This document shows positions 38,017-48,820 of a stretch of 64,000 nucleotides of DNA, piece after piece; positions within the stretch are counted from its first letter, which is position 1, and each line of letters opens with the position of its first letter. Position numbers and translations under genes: made by a program. Source of the DNA: Isotricha intestinalis (Eukaryota > Ciliophora > Litostomatea > Vestibuliferida > Isotrichidae); assembly GCA_023807065.1 (NCBI GenBank), contig JAJJLU010003502.1, forward strand, positions 1 through 64,000, written 5' to 3'. The notes beneath the pieces are model-generated. The model did not search any database and was not told the DNA's origin. It was given only the letters and a program-made list of their open reading frames with translations.

Positions 38017-38826
38017 TTATTTATTCAAATTTAATCTTTTCCTTTTCTTTTTCAATGCTTTAATTTGTTTTTCAACATTTTCAATTTTAATTTTCATATA
38101 CGCAATTCTGGTTAATTTATATTTCTTTAATTTCTTTAAATATCCAATACAATTATGAAAATTATAATCTTTTAAAATATAATTTCTCCCGCAAAATTCA
38201 CAATCATAAAATATATAATTACAATTCTTTTTATGTTCTTCATAATCTCTATTACAAATTTCATATCCGCATCTTTTACAATTTGTAAATTGATTATTAC
38301 ATTTTTTATCATGTGTTATCTTTTCATTTTTTAAAATTTCTTTTCCACAATATTTACATTTTATTTTATTGTATTTACAATTTTTAGAATGATTTTCTAT
38401 TTCAAATAAATTACCAATGAATTTACAATTATTACATTTAAATTTCCCATATTCACAATCAAAAATGTGTTTACTGAAATTTTCATATGAACAAATTTTG
38501 TTACATCCATTTTCTTTAAAAACACAATTTAAAGTTAAATTATTTAAAACATTTTTTAATATTCTTGGATATACCCTTTCTAAAGTATAATCTTTACATT
38601 TAGGACATTGAAGTGAATAATTTATACATTTTTTACATATTAAAACACCACATTTTTCACAATATTTTGTTGGTTCATAAACTATTAAATTACAAATTGG
38701 ACAAATGAAATTTTTTAATATATTTTCAGAAGAAATAAATAAATTTTTTGGAATGCCAGTTTTTATTATTCTTTTTTCATTTATTTTATGGTAATTTAAA
38801 TTGTCATATTCAATTAACTCGTCCAT
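38017..38826 (-). CDS. RING and TRAF-type zinc-finger protein, probable E3 ubiquitin ligase
   Basis: This 269-residue protein has a RING-like finger at about 41-75 (CPICNLIVYEPTKYCEKCGVLICKKCI...CPKC), then a series of TRAF-type zinc fingers. The TRAF pattern begins at LNCVFKENGCNKICSYENFSKH and repeats as HSKNCKYNKIKCKYCGKEI, HDKKCNNQFTNCKRCGYEI and HKKNCNYIFYDCEFCGRNY. The end is a basic helix. RING plus TRAF fingers suggests an E3 ligase or a signalling adaptor in the cytosol. There is no MATH domain, unlike animal TRAFs. The RING has a Cys where many RINGs have His, so whether it recruits an E2 is uncertain. The gene is only 35 nt upstream of an AMPK-like kinase. Confidence 0.87.
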   Translation of the reverse strand: MDELIEYDNLNYHKINEKRIIKTGIPKNLFISSENILKNFICPICNLIVYEPTKYCEKCGVLICKKCINYSLQCPKCKDYTLERVYPRILKNVLNNLTLNCVFKENGCNKICSYENFSKHIFDCEYGKFKCNNCKFIGNLFEIENHSKNCKYNKIKCKYCGKEILKNEKITHDKKCNNQFTNCKRCGYEICNRDYEEHKKNCNYIFYDCEFCGRNYILKDYNFHNCIGYLKKLKKYKLTRIAYMKIKIENVEKQIKALKKKRKRLNLNK

Positions 38827-39945
38827 TTATTATATTATTTTATAATTAATTTAATTGAAGATTTATATTTTAATAAGTTCCAATTTTTAAAAATAATAAT
38901 ATAGACATAAACCATTTAACATAATATTGTTATTCCTTTTTACTTTTTACTTTTTTCATTTTTTTAATATCTAAATATTAATTTAAATTTTTTATCTAGA
39001 TTCTTTCAAAAAATTAAATTATTTTAAGCTTGTTTTATTAATAAGATATTATATAATTTTTAGAACTCAAAAGATTGAATTATCTAAAACATCTAATTTC
39101 TTTACAATCTAATATAAAATATAAAAATTATCAATTTCTTAAATTCTGTTTTCTTTTCTTTATTTTTTTGAGATTTTAAAATAATCTTCTAAGTTTTATT
39201 TAATGATTTATATTGAATATTTGTCACCAACAGACATTTAAAATTTAAATATATATTAATAAATTATTTAGATATTTATAAAATTAATATAAATATTCCT
39301 TTATTAAATTAAATAAAATATATTTTAAAAAAAAGTTTTTAAAAATACATTTATTTAAAAAAATATTCAAATTTTATCAGAATATAATTTATTATTTTTT
39401 CCAATGTTAAATTTCTTTAAATCAAAAATTAATTTTTGAGCTTCTAAAATTTGATTATCTTCACCAACATTCTTAATTTCTTCATATAATAAAGAAATTA
39501 AAAATGACGAAATTATACTGGTTTATTTTCAAAAAAAGAAAAAAAAAATTTTAGATCTAGTTTATACTGTAAATCCTCTTCCGTAATCTCTTTTAATTTT
39601 ATTTTTGATTTTGGTAATTTAACAGGAATAATATTAAGAATATTAATAAAAATATCAACAAAAAAAGATTATGAAATGATTCAAAATTTAGCTATTGAAG
39701 TTATAATTGAAAGTCAAAACTTTATTAGAAATAATGAAGAAATTTATTCAGTTTCATTAAGAGAAATAGAAGATTAATATTTTCTTTAATTTTTTTAAGA
39801 ATATTTTCAGAATAAAAACCATTATCCAGATTAAAATATTAGAATGTCATATAATACTGACTCAGTTATAGATATAGGAGTTAAAATAATAAAATTATGC
39901 ATTTATATATGTTATTACCTAAGAATAAATGATTAAGAAAAGGGA
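38827..39945. pseudogene. Gap with several gene relics, including the missing 5' part of an RNF213-like gene
   Basis: Three coding-like pieces lie here. On the minus strand 39237-39067 reads from ATG to TGA as 57 codons with five in-frame TAA/TAG. Also on the minus strand, about 39500-39367 reads as EEIKNVGEDNQILEAQKLIF and ends at TGA. On the plus strand 39557-39945 reads as RNF213-family sequence: VYTVNPLP, then after a one-base slip FNFIFDFGNL, then SVSLREIED, and KLCIYICYYLRIND leading in frame into the next gene. It is broken by TAA at 39584, 39775, 39787, 39796, 39832 and 39934. The change of strand near 39500-39550 suggests a rearrangement joined unrelated fragments. Under the standard code all three are dead. 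The RNF213 homology is from memory of the family. Confidence 0.6.
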
Positions 39946-42900
39946 ATGGAATTTAATGGTTTAATGGAAAAAACTTTTAAAAATGAATTTCTTAGTGAAG
40001 TAAGAGAAGAACAAGAATATATAATTGAAAATATAGAAATTAAAGAAGGAATAGCAAAGAATGATGCTTTAAAAGAGAATTTATTTACATTATTTGTATG
40101 TATAAATACAGAAATTCCAGTTTTTATATGTGGAAAACCAGGATGTAGTAAATCTTTAAGTATTCAATTAATATTTAAATCAATGAAAGGTAAAAATTCA
40201 GATAATCCTCTTTTTAAAACTTTACCTAAATTAATAATGAATTCATATCAAGGTTCAAAAACTAGTACTTCAAAGGGAGTGTTAAAAATATTTGATAAAG
40301 CAAGAGAAGTTATTAGGAATATGAAAATTAAAAAAAAAGAAGAACAAGAAAATATAATATCAATGATATATTTTGATGAAATGGGTCTTGCTGAAATTTC
40401 TCCAAATAATCCTTTAAAAGTAATACATTCTCAATTAGAATATGATGAAAATGAAGATAAAGTTGCATTTGTTGGAATTTCAAATTGGACTTTAGATGCA
40501 AGTAAAATGAATAGAGGAGTTTATTTATCAATACCCGAACCAAGTGAAAATGATTTAACTGAAACAACAATTGAAATTGTTGAATCTTATGATGAAAACA
40601 TTGAAAAACAATATAAAGATTTTTTTGAAAATTTAGCTTCTACTTATTATAATTATAAAAAACAATTAAAAGAAAATGAAGAATTTCAAGATTTTCATGG
40701 TTCAAGAGATTTTTATACTTTAATTAAAGATGCAGTTAAATTAATTAAAAATAATAAAGAAACAGGAGAATTAAATGATGATAAAATAGGTGATATTATT
40801 GGAAAACAAGTTTTAGAAAAAAATTTTGGAGGTTTATTAAATGCTTATAATAATCAAAATTCTGTTTATGCCATCAAAGAAATTTATAAAAGGTTTTATC
40901 CTAATATAAAAAATGAATCTGCTTATAATGTATTAGAATGTATTAAATCAAATATTTTAAGTAAAGATGGAAGATATTTATTAGTAGTTTCAAAAAGTTC
41001 AATTGCTCCTTATTTATTAGATATTATTTTAAATGATATGAAAAAAGAATATGTAATTTATTTAGGTTCTCCGTTTGAAAGTGATCAATATGAAGAATTT
41101 TATAGTGCAAATATTTTAAATAAAATTTTATCATGTATGGAACAAGGAAAAACTCTAATATTAAAAGATTTAGAATTAATTTATCCATCATTATATGATT
41201 TATTTAATCAAAATTTTACAATTGTTTCTGGAAAAAATTTCGCAAGAATTGCACTTGGTTCTACTAATAATTCTCTTTCTATTGTACATCCTGATTTTAA
41301 ATGTATAATTTTAGTAAATGAAAAAGAAATACAAAAAGAAGAAGCTCCATTTTTAAATAGATTTGAAAAACATATTTTATCATTTGAATCATTAATTGAC
41401 AAACAATTAAGTAATATTCCTAATGATTTGAATAATATAATTCAAAATATTATTAATTTCTCCTATGAAGCAATTCCAAATTTTAAATTTGATTTAAATA
41501 AACAAATTGTTAATTTAGATATTGAAGAAATTCAAGCAATTGTTTTTTCTTTTAACAATCAAAAAATTTCTAAAAATGATTTTATGGATAAATTCTTAGA
41601 AAAAATAGTTCCTACCTTTTCACAGGATATTATTGCTTGTTTAAAAGTTTCTTCTTTTATTACTAAATATCCTAAAGAAATGGAAAAAATATTTTCAATA
41701 TATCAAAAAAAAGAATTTTATAATTTAGAAAGCTTATTTGAAAAAACTACTTCAAATAAAAATATTGTTTATACTTTTTCAAGTATTCATGAAAAAATAA
41801 GTATTGAAAAAAAAATAGAAAATAAAAAATTTAAAATTAAAATCGATAAAACTACAATTGATGAAATATTAGTTTCTGCTTTAAAATCTGAAAAAGATAT
41901 TGAATACAAAATTGATAGATTTATTGAAAGTAGAGAATTTAATGTATTAATTTTCAGATTTTTACCAAAAGATTGTTCAAATATGAATGAGATAAAATAT
42001 ACAATTGAAAATTATGAAAAAGAAAGAAAAAGAATGAATGATAAAATTTTTGTTTTTATTGTCCATTTATATAGAATTGATAGAGAAATAAAAAAAGTAA
42101 AGAATAATAATATTATACTTAATCAAGAACAAAAGAAAAAAGATTCTAAAGTAATTGAAAGAGAAAAAGAAGAAGAAAATTTAAAAAAATCAAAAATTGT
42201 ACAAAATCAAGATTTAATTTCTCATTTATCAAATTATACTCAACTTTTTATAGATAATTTAAATGGAGTTAATGTTTCATTAGTTGAAATTCTTAAACAA
42301 TCTAATAGTGAAATTTTTAATAATAAAGTTTTAATAGATATAGAAAAAGAAATAGAAACAAAAATATTTGATGCTTTTTCAACAATAAATTATGTTTTTA
42401 AGAATAAAATAAAAGATAAAGAAAATAAAAAATATCAAAGAGAAATTACAGAAAAAATAATAAATGATAAAGAATTTAAAGATAAAATATTATTTTCAAT
42501 CAAAAAAGAAATTAATAAATTAGATAATGTAGCATTATTATTAATAAAAGATCCTACTTTTTTTAAAAAAGCTCATATTGATTTCATATCATCTTTAAAG
42601 AAATATCAAAGTGATTTAATTCAAATATATTTAACAAAAATTATAATTAAATGTGAAAGAGATCATGTATTACCCTTTTTATTAGATAATAATAATTTAA
42701 AAAATGATATTTTAAAAAATATTTTCAACGAATATTTTAATGATTTAAACTTAACTGAAGAAAAACCTAATTTAGAAATGAATGGTAATGAAGTTCAAAT
42801 TTTATTTGGAATTAATATTCCAGGAATAAAACAAATTTATGAAACTATAATTCAATATGTTGATAGTTTAAAAGAAGAATTTTTATTAAATGAAGATATT

Positions 42901-45900
42901 ATCAGGAATTATCAAATAAATAATGAAAATTTTGGTGTAATTAAAAATAATGAAGATTTTGATATTATTAAAAATAATTATATTACTCAACAAAATATAC
43001 TTATTAATAAAATCGCTTCTGAATTTCAAAAAAATAAATTATTTTATTATTTAGAAGAGACAAATAAAATAAATAATTTACCAAATGATATTATTCAAAA
43101 ATTTATAAATGATTATTTAATTATCTTTCTTTCAGAAAAATTCAATTGTGATTTTAGTGATTTATTAAAAGTTCTTAATTTATTAATTGAATTCAGATTT
43201 AAAAAAGTTGAAAAAGATAATTTCACAAAATATATTTCTAATATTATTATTTGGGTAGAAAGTTATTCAAAATATATATATTCTTTATTGGAAATATTTA
43301 AAACAATTGAACAATATAAAAATAATCTTTTTGAAATTATATTAAAAATAACTAAAAATGATGAAATAACTTATGATATTACTCAAAGAAATCAAGAATA
43401 TAGAAAGGAAGTTAATGAAGCTTTTTATTTAGTATTTGAATCTATAATTCAATCAATTTTTGATACTGAATTTTTCGATAAAATTAATAGTATTGATTAT
43501 TATGATTTTATTAGATCATGTAAAAATATTCTTCAATTTGCAAATCAAATTGAAATAAATTTAAGACTTTTTTCAAAAGAGATTTATCAATTAAAAATAT
43601 TTATTGAAATTGGAGATTATTTAGATGTTGAAAATGAAAAAAACATAAATGAAAATAATAATGAAAATATTAATGAAAATATGAATGAAAATATGAATGA
43701 AAATAATAATGAAAATAAAAACAAAAATGAAGAAGTTAAGTATTTCATTGATTTAATTAAAAATGAAAGTAAATTACTTCATAAAAACAATAACTTAGAT
43801 GATGAAAATGATAAATTAATGGATATTTTAGATAAGGAATTTAATTTTATTGATAAAAAATTAAAAGGAAAAAAAAAATATTATGATATTTTAATTTTCA
43901 TTCTAACAACAAAAATAAATCAATTTCCTAATTCTCAATATAGAAAAAAGATTTTAGAAATTATTTTAAAAGATAATAAAATGCTTTTAAATTCACAAGT
44001 TATATTTAATATTATACTAGATAAAGAAATAATAAGTCCAAAAATAGAAAAAGATAATAACAAAGAAATATTAAAAGAAAATTATTTAAAATTTGCATAT
44101 GAAGAAAATGATTTATTTCAAACTTTTGAAAATTATAAAGATAATATAATTCTAAATGACATTATCCTTTATTTATTTGAATCTTATTGTAATTCATATT
44201 TTGATTCAATTCAAAAAGAGGAAAATCTAAAAAAAATTCTTTTTGATTTATCTTTAGATTATTTAGATAAAAGTTTAAATTTTATTGATTCAGTTTTAAA
44301 AAAAGAAAACATTCCTAATGAAAACTTAGGATTTTTAATTTCTATTGCTTATTCAAAGTGTTATTTAACTAGATTTATCGATATTATTATGGATGATTTA
44401 AAGTTACAAATTATAGGACCTATAACTAAAATTATGGAAACTATTGAAGGATTAGTTAAAAATAAATTTAGATTTGTTTTAAAATTATTTATTCTTAAAT
44501 TAGTTAGAAATAAATTGAAAGATTATAATGAATTTTTAAATTTTAATTTCGAAAAATGTGGATTAAAGTTTGCATTAAATAAAGAAGAATTTAAATTTGA
44601 AGAAAAAATTGCAAATTTAGATTTTTCTTTTTTGGATTTAAATACTATTGAAATATATAAAAATTATTGGGAAAAATTTATTAACCCTTATCATGCAGGA
44701 TTTAAAAATATTGACAATACAGAATATGTTAAATTAATACAAAAAAATGGATTAGATATTTATATAAATATATCAATTAATAAAATATTATCGAATTTAA
44801 TAAAAGCCAATTACATAAATGAAAATAAGGAATTACTTAAAAATTTTTCAACTTTCTCTTTAGATATTATTTCCAAATCATTTCCAAATATAAATGATAA
44901 AACTAAAGAATTTATAAAGCTTTTATATGACCCTGAAAAATATACAAATTCATTTTTACCTAACATAAATAATATATCACAATTGGATTATGAAATTCTT
45001 TTACATGCATATAGAATAATATTAAATAATTTAATATTAAAAGAAGATAAATTTTACAATAATTTATTTTCTCCAGAAATAGAAAAAGTAATTTCAGAAA
45101 ATTATATTCCAGGTGATGAACCAAATGAAAATATATGGATAAATTCAATAAATGATATAGAACAATTTTTAGAAGATACTCCATCAACAGGTCAAACACA
45201 TATGATAGGAGCATATATATGTCCATGTGGTTTATGGTATGATGTAAAAATATGTGGTTTTCCTATGGAAGAATCAATATGTTATAATTGTAAGGAAAAA
45301 ATAGGAGGAACAGAACATGTTCCTGTTGATAGAGAAGGACATATGAGAATTTTTAAAGATAAAACTCAATCCGATTACATTCATAAATGGGTTAATGAAA
45401 TGGGGTGGTTAAACAATCATCCTGATGGTAAACAACATGTTTTAAGAAGTAAAACTATTGATGAGTTAAAAGAAGATATTAAATCTATTGAAAATGAAGT
45501 TCATAAAGGAATAAAAACAGTCAGTCTTGAATATTATAATAAAGAAGATAAAAAAGTAAGGAAATTAAATCAAATTTCATATAGGCTTTTAAGTTTTATT
45601 TTTCATTCTTATTTATTTTATTCTAAAATATCAGGATTTATTTCTGAAAATGATATTAAAGAAAAATATATTCCTAAAAAATCAACAAATATATTTGAAG
45701 TATTAAAAATGACTTGGAATCATTTAAACAATGCTTTAAAGGCTAAAGGAATTAATGAAATTCATATTTTCTTGAATTTAATTTACCCTCATTTAATCAA
45801 AATATTGCGTGCTATTCCAATTGTGAATACAAATGAAATAAGAATTAATATAGAAGATAAAGTTAATCAATTAGTAGAAGAAGTAATACAAAATTATGAA

Positions 45901-47730
45901 GATAATAAAATAAAATATTTAGAATATAATAATACAATTAATCAAATAGATTTTTCTTCATTAAGAATAATTATGCATGAATCATTATCACCAATGTATT
46001 ACTCAGAAAAAGATTATCCATTTTACAAATATTATATGTTAACTAAATATCCTTCTAAGTTACATTTAGAAGAAGCTTTAAATCATATTCCAAAGTATAG
46101 TCAAAAATATCCAATTTTAACAAATATTTTAAAAAATGAAGATATTGTTGAAGCTCTTCAAAATTTATCTTTAATAAATCCTTTTATAAATAATATGATT
46201 GAGCAATATTCATATAAAATAACAAGAGAAAATGCTAAAAAATTAAAAATAGGTGAAGAATTAAGGAATATTAATAATCCAATATTAAATAAACAATTTA
46301 ATAATTTTAAATTAGGATGGGATAAATTTTGTGATTTTTTAATATATAAACAAGAAAATTCAGAAAAGAGTGATGAATTCTTATTAAAATATTTATGTCG
46401 TCCAGAAATGAAACCTAAAAAAATAACTGAAGAAGATCCAATTGCAAATGTTTTAAATGATGATGGTGAATATCTTTATGGAATGTATATTGCTGCTGCT
46501 TATCAAAAATTTACAGAATGGCAAAATAAGATTCTTGGAAATATTATTAATACTAATATTCAAAATGGTATTTTAAATTACTTTAAAGAATCTATTTCAC
46601 AAGAAATTTACTGTCAAAATGCTACAAGTAGTGAAATAATATCATTTAATTTAAATAATGGAAATTCTCTTTTTAAAAGTTTAGAAGAAATTATTATTAG
46701 TTATTCAAAAAGAAATTGTTTTCAACAAAATGAAACTTTAAATTATTCAAATTATAAAGTTATTACATATGATTTTGATTCAATTGAAGATGAAATAGGT
46801 AAAATTATTTTACCTGGAAAAAAAATTTTCAAAGAAGAAGCTCAAAGATTTATTACTTATGGTTTTGAAGGTTATAGAGGAGGAAAATCAACGGTTATTC
46901 AAGATTATATTAACAAATATAATCAAATTCCTTTTTCAATAGAACAAAAAAAAATTTTATATGATTTTTCAAATGAACATAATGAACTTGAGAATTTTCT
47001 GTTTTCTCTTCAATTACTTATATTTTATTTAAAAGATGAAAATTATCAAAGTGATTTTTCAATTAATGATGCTATTCAAAAAATTCCAAATTACGTAAAA
47101 CTAAGTGATGATTGTAAAGAATTTTTCAATACAAATAATACTTTTCAATTAAATATTTTTATTTCTATTTTTGAATATTTTGAATTATTATGTTATTCTC
47201 AAATTATAGATAATGTTAATGATGAATATAAAATTGATATTAATCAAGAAGAAATTGATAAAATAAATTTATATTTTGAAGATAATAATAATAAATTGAT
47301 TTCAAAAACACTTTTAGCTACTATTGTAAGGAAATTTATCTCAAGATTTTTAAGTGGAAAAAGAGGAGAAAATGAAATAAAAGAAGATGAAAATTTGTTA
47401 TTCTTTATAAGATATAAAGAAGATTTTTGGCCTAAAGAAATTTTTAATGATAAAAAATTTAATGAAGAATTCGATCAAATGATTAAATCCTTTTTAGTTA
47501 ATGTTAATCAAGCTATTAAGTTCTATGATGTATTAGGTGGAGATAAAGAATTATTAGGTGATAAAAAAGAATTTGAAATTCTTGAAAAAAAGGATAATAA
47601 TGAAATTAATACTGATGGTGAGAAAAAAAATAAATTTGATAATGATGAAAATGAATATAATCATTTAATTGAAAAAGAGGATATTGATTTGAAAAAAAAA
47701 AAGAAAAAGAAACAAATTCATAACTATTAA
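39946..47730 (+). CDS. Giant RNF213-family protein (AAA module and RZ zinc finger, no RING seen)
   Basis: This 2594-residue protein begins within an RNF213-type AAA+ region. GIAKNDALKENLF leads to the Walker A motif GKPGCSKS (63-70), and a Walker B-like IYFDEMGLAE follows near 143. A very long helical region continues. An RZ-type zinc finger lies at about 1757-1790 (CPCGLWYDVK-CGFPMEES-CYNC-EKIGGTEH), then the C-terminal helical domain. In animals RNF213 is a dynein-like ATPase and ubiquitin ligase that acts on lipid droplets, lipopolysaccharide and invading microbes; the RZ finger transfers ubiquitin. I find no RING finger. The upstream AAA unit expected in this family is absent from the open frame and seems to survive only as broken sequence at 39557-39945. 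The start ATG at 39946 is in frame with that sequence. The long intact frame argues that the shortened protein is still functional. Confidence 0.87.
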   Translation: MEFNGLMEKTFKNEFLSEVREEQEYIIENIEIKEGIAKNDALKENLFTLFVCINTEIPVFICGKPGCSKSLSIQLIFKSMKGKNSDNPLFKTLPKLIMNSYQGSKTSTSKGVLKIFDKAREVIRNMKIKKKEEQENIISMIYFDEMGLAEISPNNPLKVIHSQLEYDENEDKVAFVGISNWTLDASKMNRGVYLSIPEPSENDLTETTIEIVESYDENIEKQYKDFFENLASTYYNYKKQLKENEEFQDFHGSRDFYTLIKDAVKLIKNNKETGELNDDKIGDIIGKQVLEKNFGGLLNAYNNQNSVYAIKEIYKRFYPNIKNESAYNVLECIKSNILSKDGRYLLVVSKSSIAPYLLDIILNDMKKEYVIYLGSPFESDQYEEFYSANILNKILSCMEQGKTLILKDLELIYPSLYDLFNQNFTIVSGKNFARIALGSTNNSLSIVHPDFKCIILVNEKEIQKEEAPFLNRFEKHILSFESLIDKQLSNIPNDLNNIIQNIINFSYEAIPNFKFDLNKQIVNLDIEEIQAIVFSFNNQKISKNDFMDKFLEKIVPTFSQDIIACLKVSSFITKYPKEMEKIFSIYQKKEFYNLESLFEKTTSNKNIVYTFSSIHEKISIEKKIENKKFKIKIDKTTIDEILVSALKSEKDIEYKIDRFIESREFNVLIFRFLPKDCSNMNEIKYTIENYEKERKRMNDKIFVFIVHLYRIDREIKKVKNNNIILNQEQKKKDSKVIEREKEEENLKKSKIVQNQDLISHLSNYTQLFIDNLNGVNVSLVEILKQSNSEIFNNKVLIDIEKEIETKIFDAFSTINYVFKNKIKDKENKKYQREITEKIINDKEFKDKILFSIKKEINKLDNVALLLIKDPTFFKKAHIDFISSLKKYQSDLIQIYLTKIIIKCERDHVLPFLLDNNNLKNDILKNIFNEYFNDLNLTEEKPNLEMNGNEVQILFGINIPGIKQIYETIIQYVDSLKEEFLLNEDIIRNYQINNENFGVIKNNEDFDIIKNNYITQQNILINKIASEFQKNKLFYYLEETNKINNLPNDIIQKFINDYLIIFLSEKFNCDFSDLLKVLNLLIEFRFKKVEKDNFTKYISNIIIWVESYSKYIYSLLEIFKTIEQYKNNLFEIILKITKNDEITYDITQRNQEYRKEVNEAFYLVFESIIQSIFDTEFFDKINSIDYYDFIRSCKNILQFANQIEINLRLFSKEIYQLKIFIEIGDYLDVENEKNINENNNENINENMNENMNENNNENKNKNEEVKYFIDLIKNESKLLHKNNNLDDENDKLMDILDKEFNFIDKKLKGKKKYYDILIFILTTKINQFPNSQYRKKILEIILKDNKMLLNSQVIFNIILDKEIISPKIEKDNNKEILKENYLKFAYEENDLFQTFENYKDNIILNDIILYLFESYCNSYFDSIQKEENLKKILFDLSLDYLDKSLNFIDSVLKKENIPNENLGFLISIAYSKCYLTRFIDIIMDDLKLQIIGPITKIMETIEGLVKNKFRFVLKLFILKLVRNKLKDYNEFLNFNFEKCGLKFALNKEEFKFEEKIANLDFSFLDLNTIEIYKNYWEKFINPYHAGFKNIDNTEYVKLIQKNGLDIYINISINKILSNLIKANYINENKELLKNFSTFSLDIISKSFPNINDKTKEFIKLLYDPEKYTNSFLPNINNISQLDYEILLHAYRIILNNLILKEDKFYNNLFSPEIEKVISENYIPGDEPNENIWINSINDIEQFLEDTPSTGQTHMIGAYICPCGLWYDVKICGFPMEESICYNCKEKIGGTEHVPVDREGHMRIFKDKTQSDYIHKWVNEMGWLNNHPDGKQHVLRSKTIDELKEDIKSIENEVHKGIKTVSLEYYNKEDKKVRKLNQISYRLLSFIFHSYLFYSKISGFISENDIKEKYIPKKSTNIFEVLKMTWNHLNNALKAKGINEIHIFLNLIYPHLIKILRAIPIVNTNEIRINIEDKVNQLVEEVIQNYEDNKIKYLEYNNTINQIDFSSLRIIMHESLSPMYYSEKDYPFYKYYMLTKYPSKLHLEEALNHIPKYSQKYPILTNILKNEDIVEALQNLSLINPFINNMIEQYSYKITRENAKKLKIGEELRNINNPILNKQFNNFKLGWDKFCDFLIYKQENSEKSDEFLLKYLCRPEMKPKKITEEDPIANVLNDDGEYLYGMYIAAAYQKFTEWQNKILGNIINTNIQNGILNYFKESISQEIYCQNATSSEIISFNLNNGNSLFKSLEEIIISYSKRNCFQQNETLNYSNYKVITYDFDSIEDEIGKIILPGKKIFKEEAQRFITYGFEGYRGGKSTVIQDYINKYNQIPFSIEQKKILYDFSNEHNELENFLFSLQLLIFYLKDENYQSDFSINDAIQKIPNYVKLSDDCKEFFNTNNTFQLNIFISIFEYFELLCYSQIIDNVNDEYKIDINQEEIDKINLYFEDNNNKLISKTLLATIVRKFISRFLSGKRGENEIKEDENLLFFIRYKEDFWPKEIFNDKKFNEEFDQMIKSFLVNVNQAIKFYDVLGGDKELLGDKKEFEILEKKDNNEINTDGEKKNKFDNDENEYNHLIEKEDIDLKKKKKKKQIHNY

Positions 47731-48820
47731 TTTAAATAATACATATAAATAAAATTCATTATTAAAATATATTTTAAAAAATTAATAATTATATTATTGA
47801 ATAATAATGCAATTGAATCTGAAATTAAAGATATTTCTTCATAAAAAAACCATTATTTTTAAAACAAAAATTAAATTTTGATTCAAGGAATAATAATATT
47901 ATAATTATAATTTTAATATTTTTCCTTTTAAAAATATCAATGTCAACAAAAGGTTTGAATATATGGATATATATAAATCAGTTTTTTTAATTGGTTTTGT
48001 TATACTATCACTTCATAAGAGTATATTTAAAATTGATTCGCGTTTTATTAATTGTTTTTTCAATCAATAAAACAACAGCTGATTTAAATGAATAGCCTGA
48101 TGAATCTTAAATTAAAAAATAAATTCACATAGAATTCAAGTTAAATTTACAACGCTTATTGATAAAATCTGAAAATTTTTTGATTGCGAAAATGTTTTAA
48201 AAGTTGGTAACTAATTTAATAAAATGAAAAAATAAAATTATTGTATTTTGAAAAATTATTATGGATGTATTATAAATTAAGTCAAATTGTTCAAACTTCA
48301 TGTATTAATATGCTTTTTGGATTAAGAAAAAGAAATAAATTTTATTAATAAAGAATTAGAAAATTATTTAAAGGCTGTGAAAATGTTTATTAAGTTGTTA
48401 TTACAGTTTTCAATTTAACTTATTTAATGGAATAAAAGAATATTGCTACTGAAAATTATATGGAAGAATATAAAAAAAGTTCTCAAAAATTTTAAAAGAG
48501 AATGTACATCTTCTTTTTCATATTACTAAAGAAAGTGGAAACACTGAAAGATTAAGGATATTGAATAAATATTTAGAAGACAAAAATAAGATTTTAATTT
48601 TATTTATGAAAATTCTTTAAAATATGGTGCTATTGTATAATTATTTAATTGGTTAAACTTTATATTGATAACAGCTAAATAGAAACACCATTCATCAAAA
48701 TAAAAAACCTTTAAATTGTATAATTGTAAAAATTATTTTGAATTTCAATAAGTTATATTAAGATATAATTTTTTAAAAAAATATTTAAATTTGAAATTAT
48801 TATGTGAAAAAAAAATAAAA
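47731..48820. other. Gap with degraded coding-like fragments on the plus strand
   Basis: No intact gene is present. Near 48060-48240 a frame reads DLNE-stop-PDES-stop-IKK-stop-IHIEF, where each stop is TAG or TAA. Near 48510-48610 a frame reads FHITKESGNTERLRILNKYL, with frameshifts before it. These look like the broken remains of one gene. The right end is the 5' flank of the paraoxonase-like gene. Confidence 0.5.

Noticed and set aside
39601..39945. RIP-type (CpA to TpA) mutation as the source of the TAA codons
   Set aside because: CA and TG dinucleotides are still frequent in this segment, so directed mutation of that kind is not supported, though a low level cannot be excluded.
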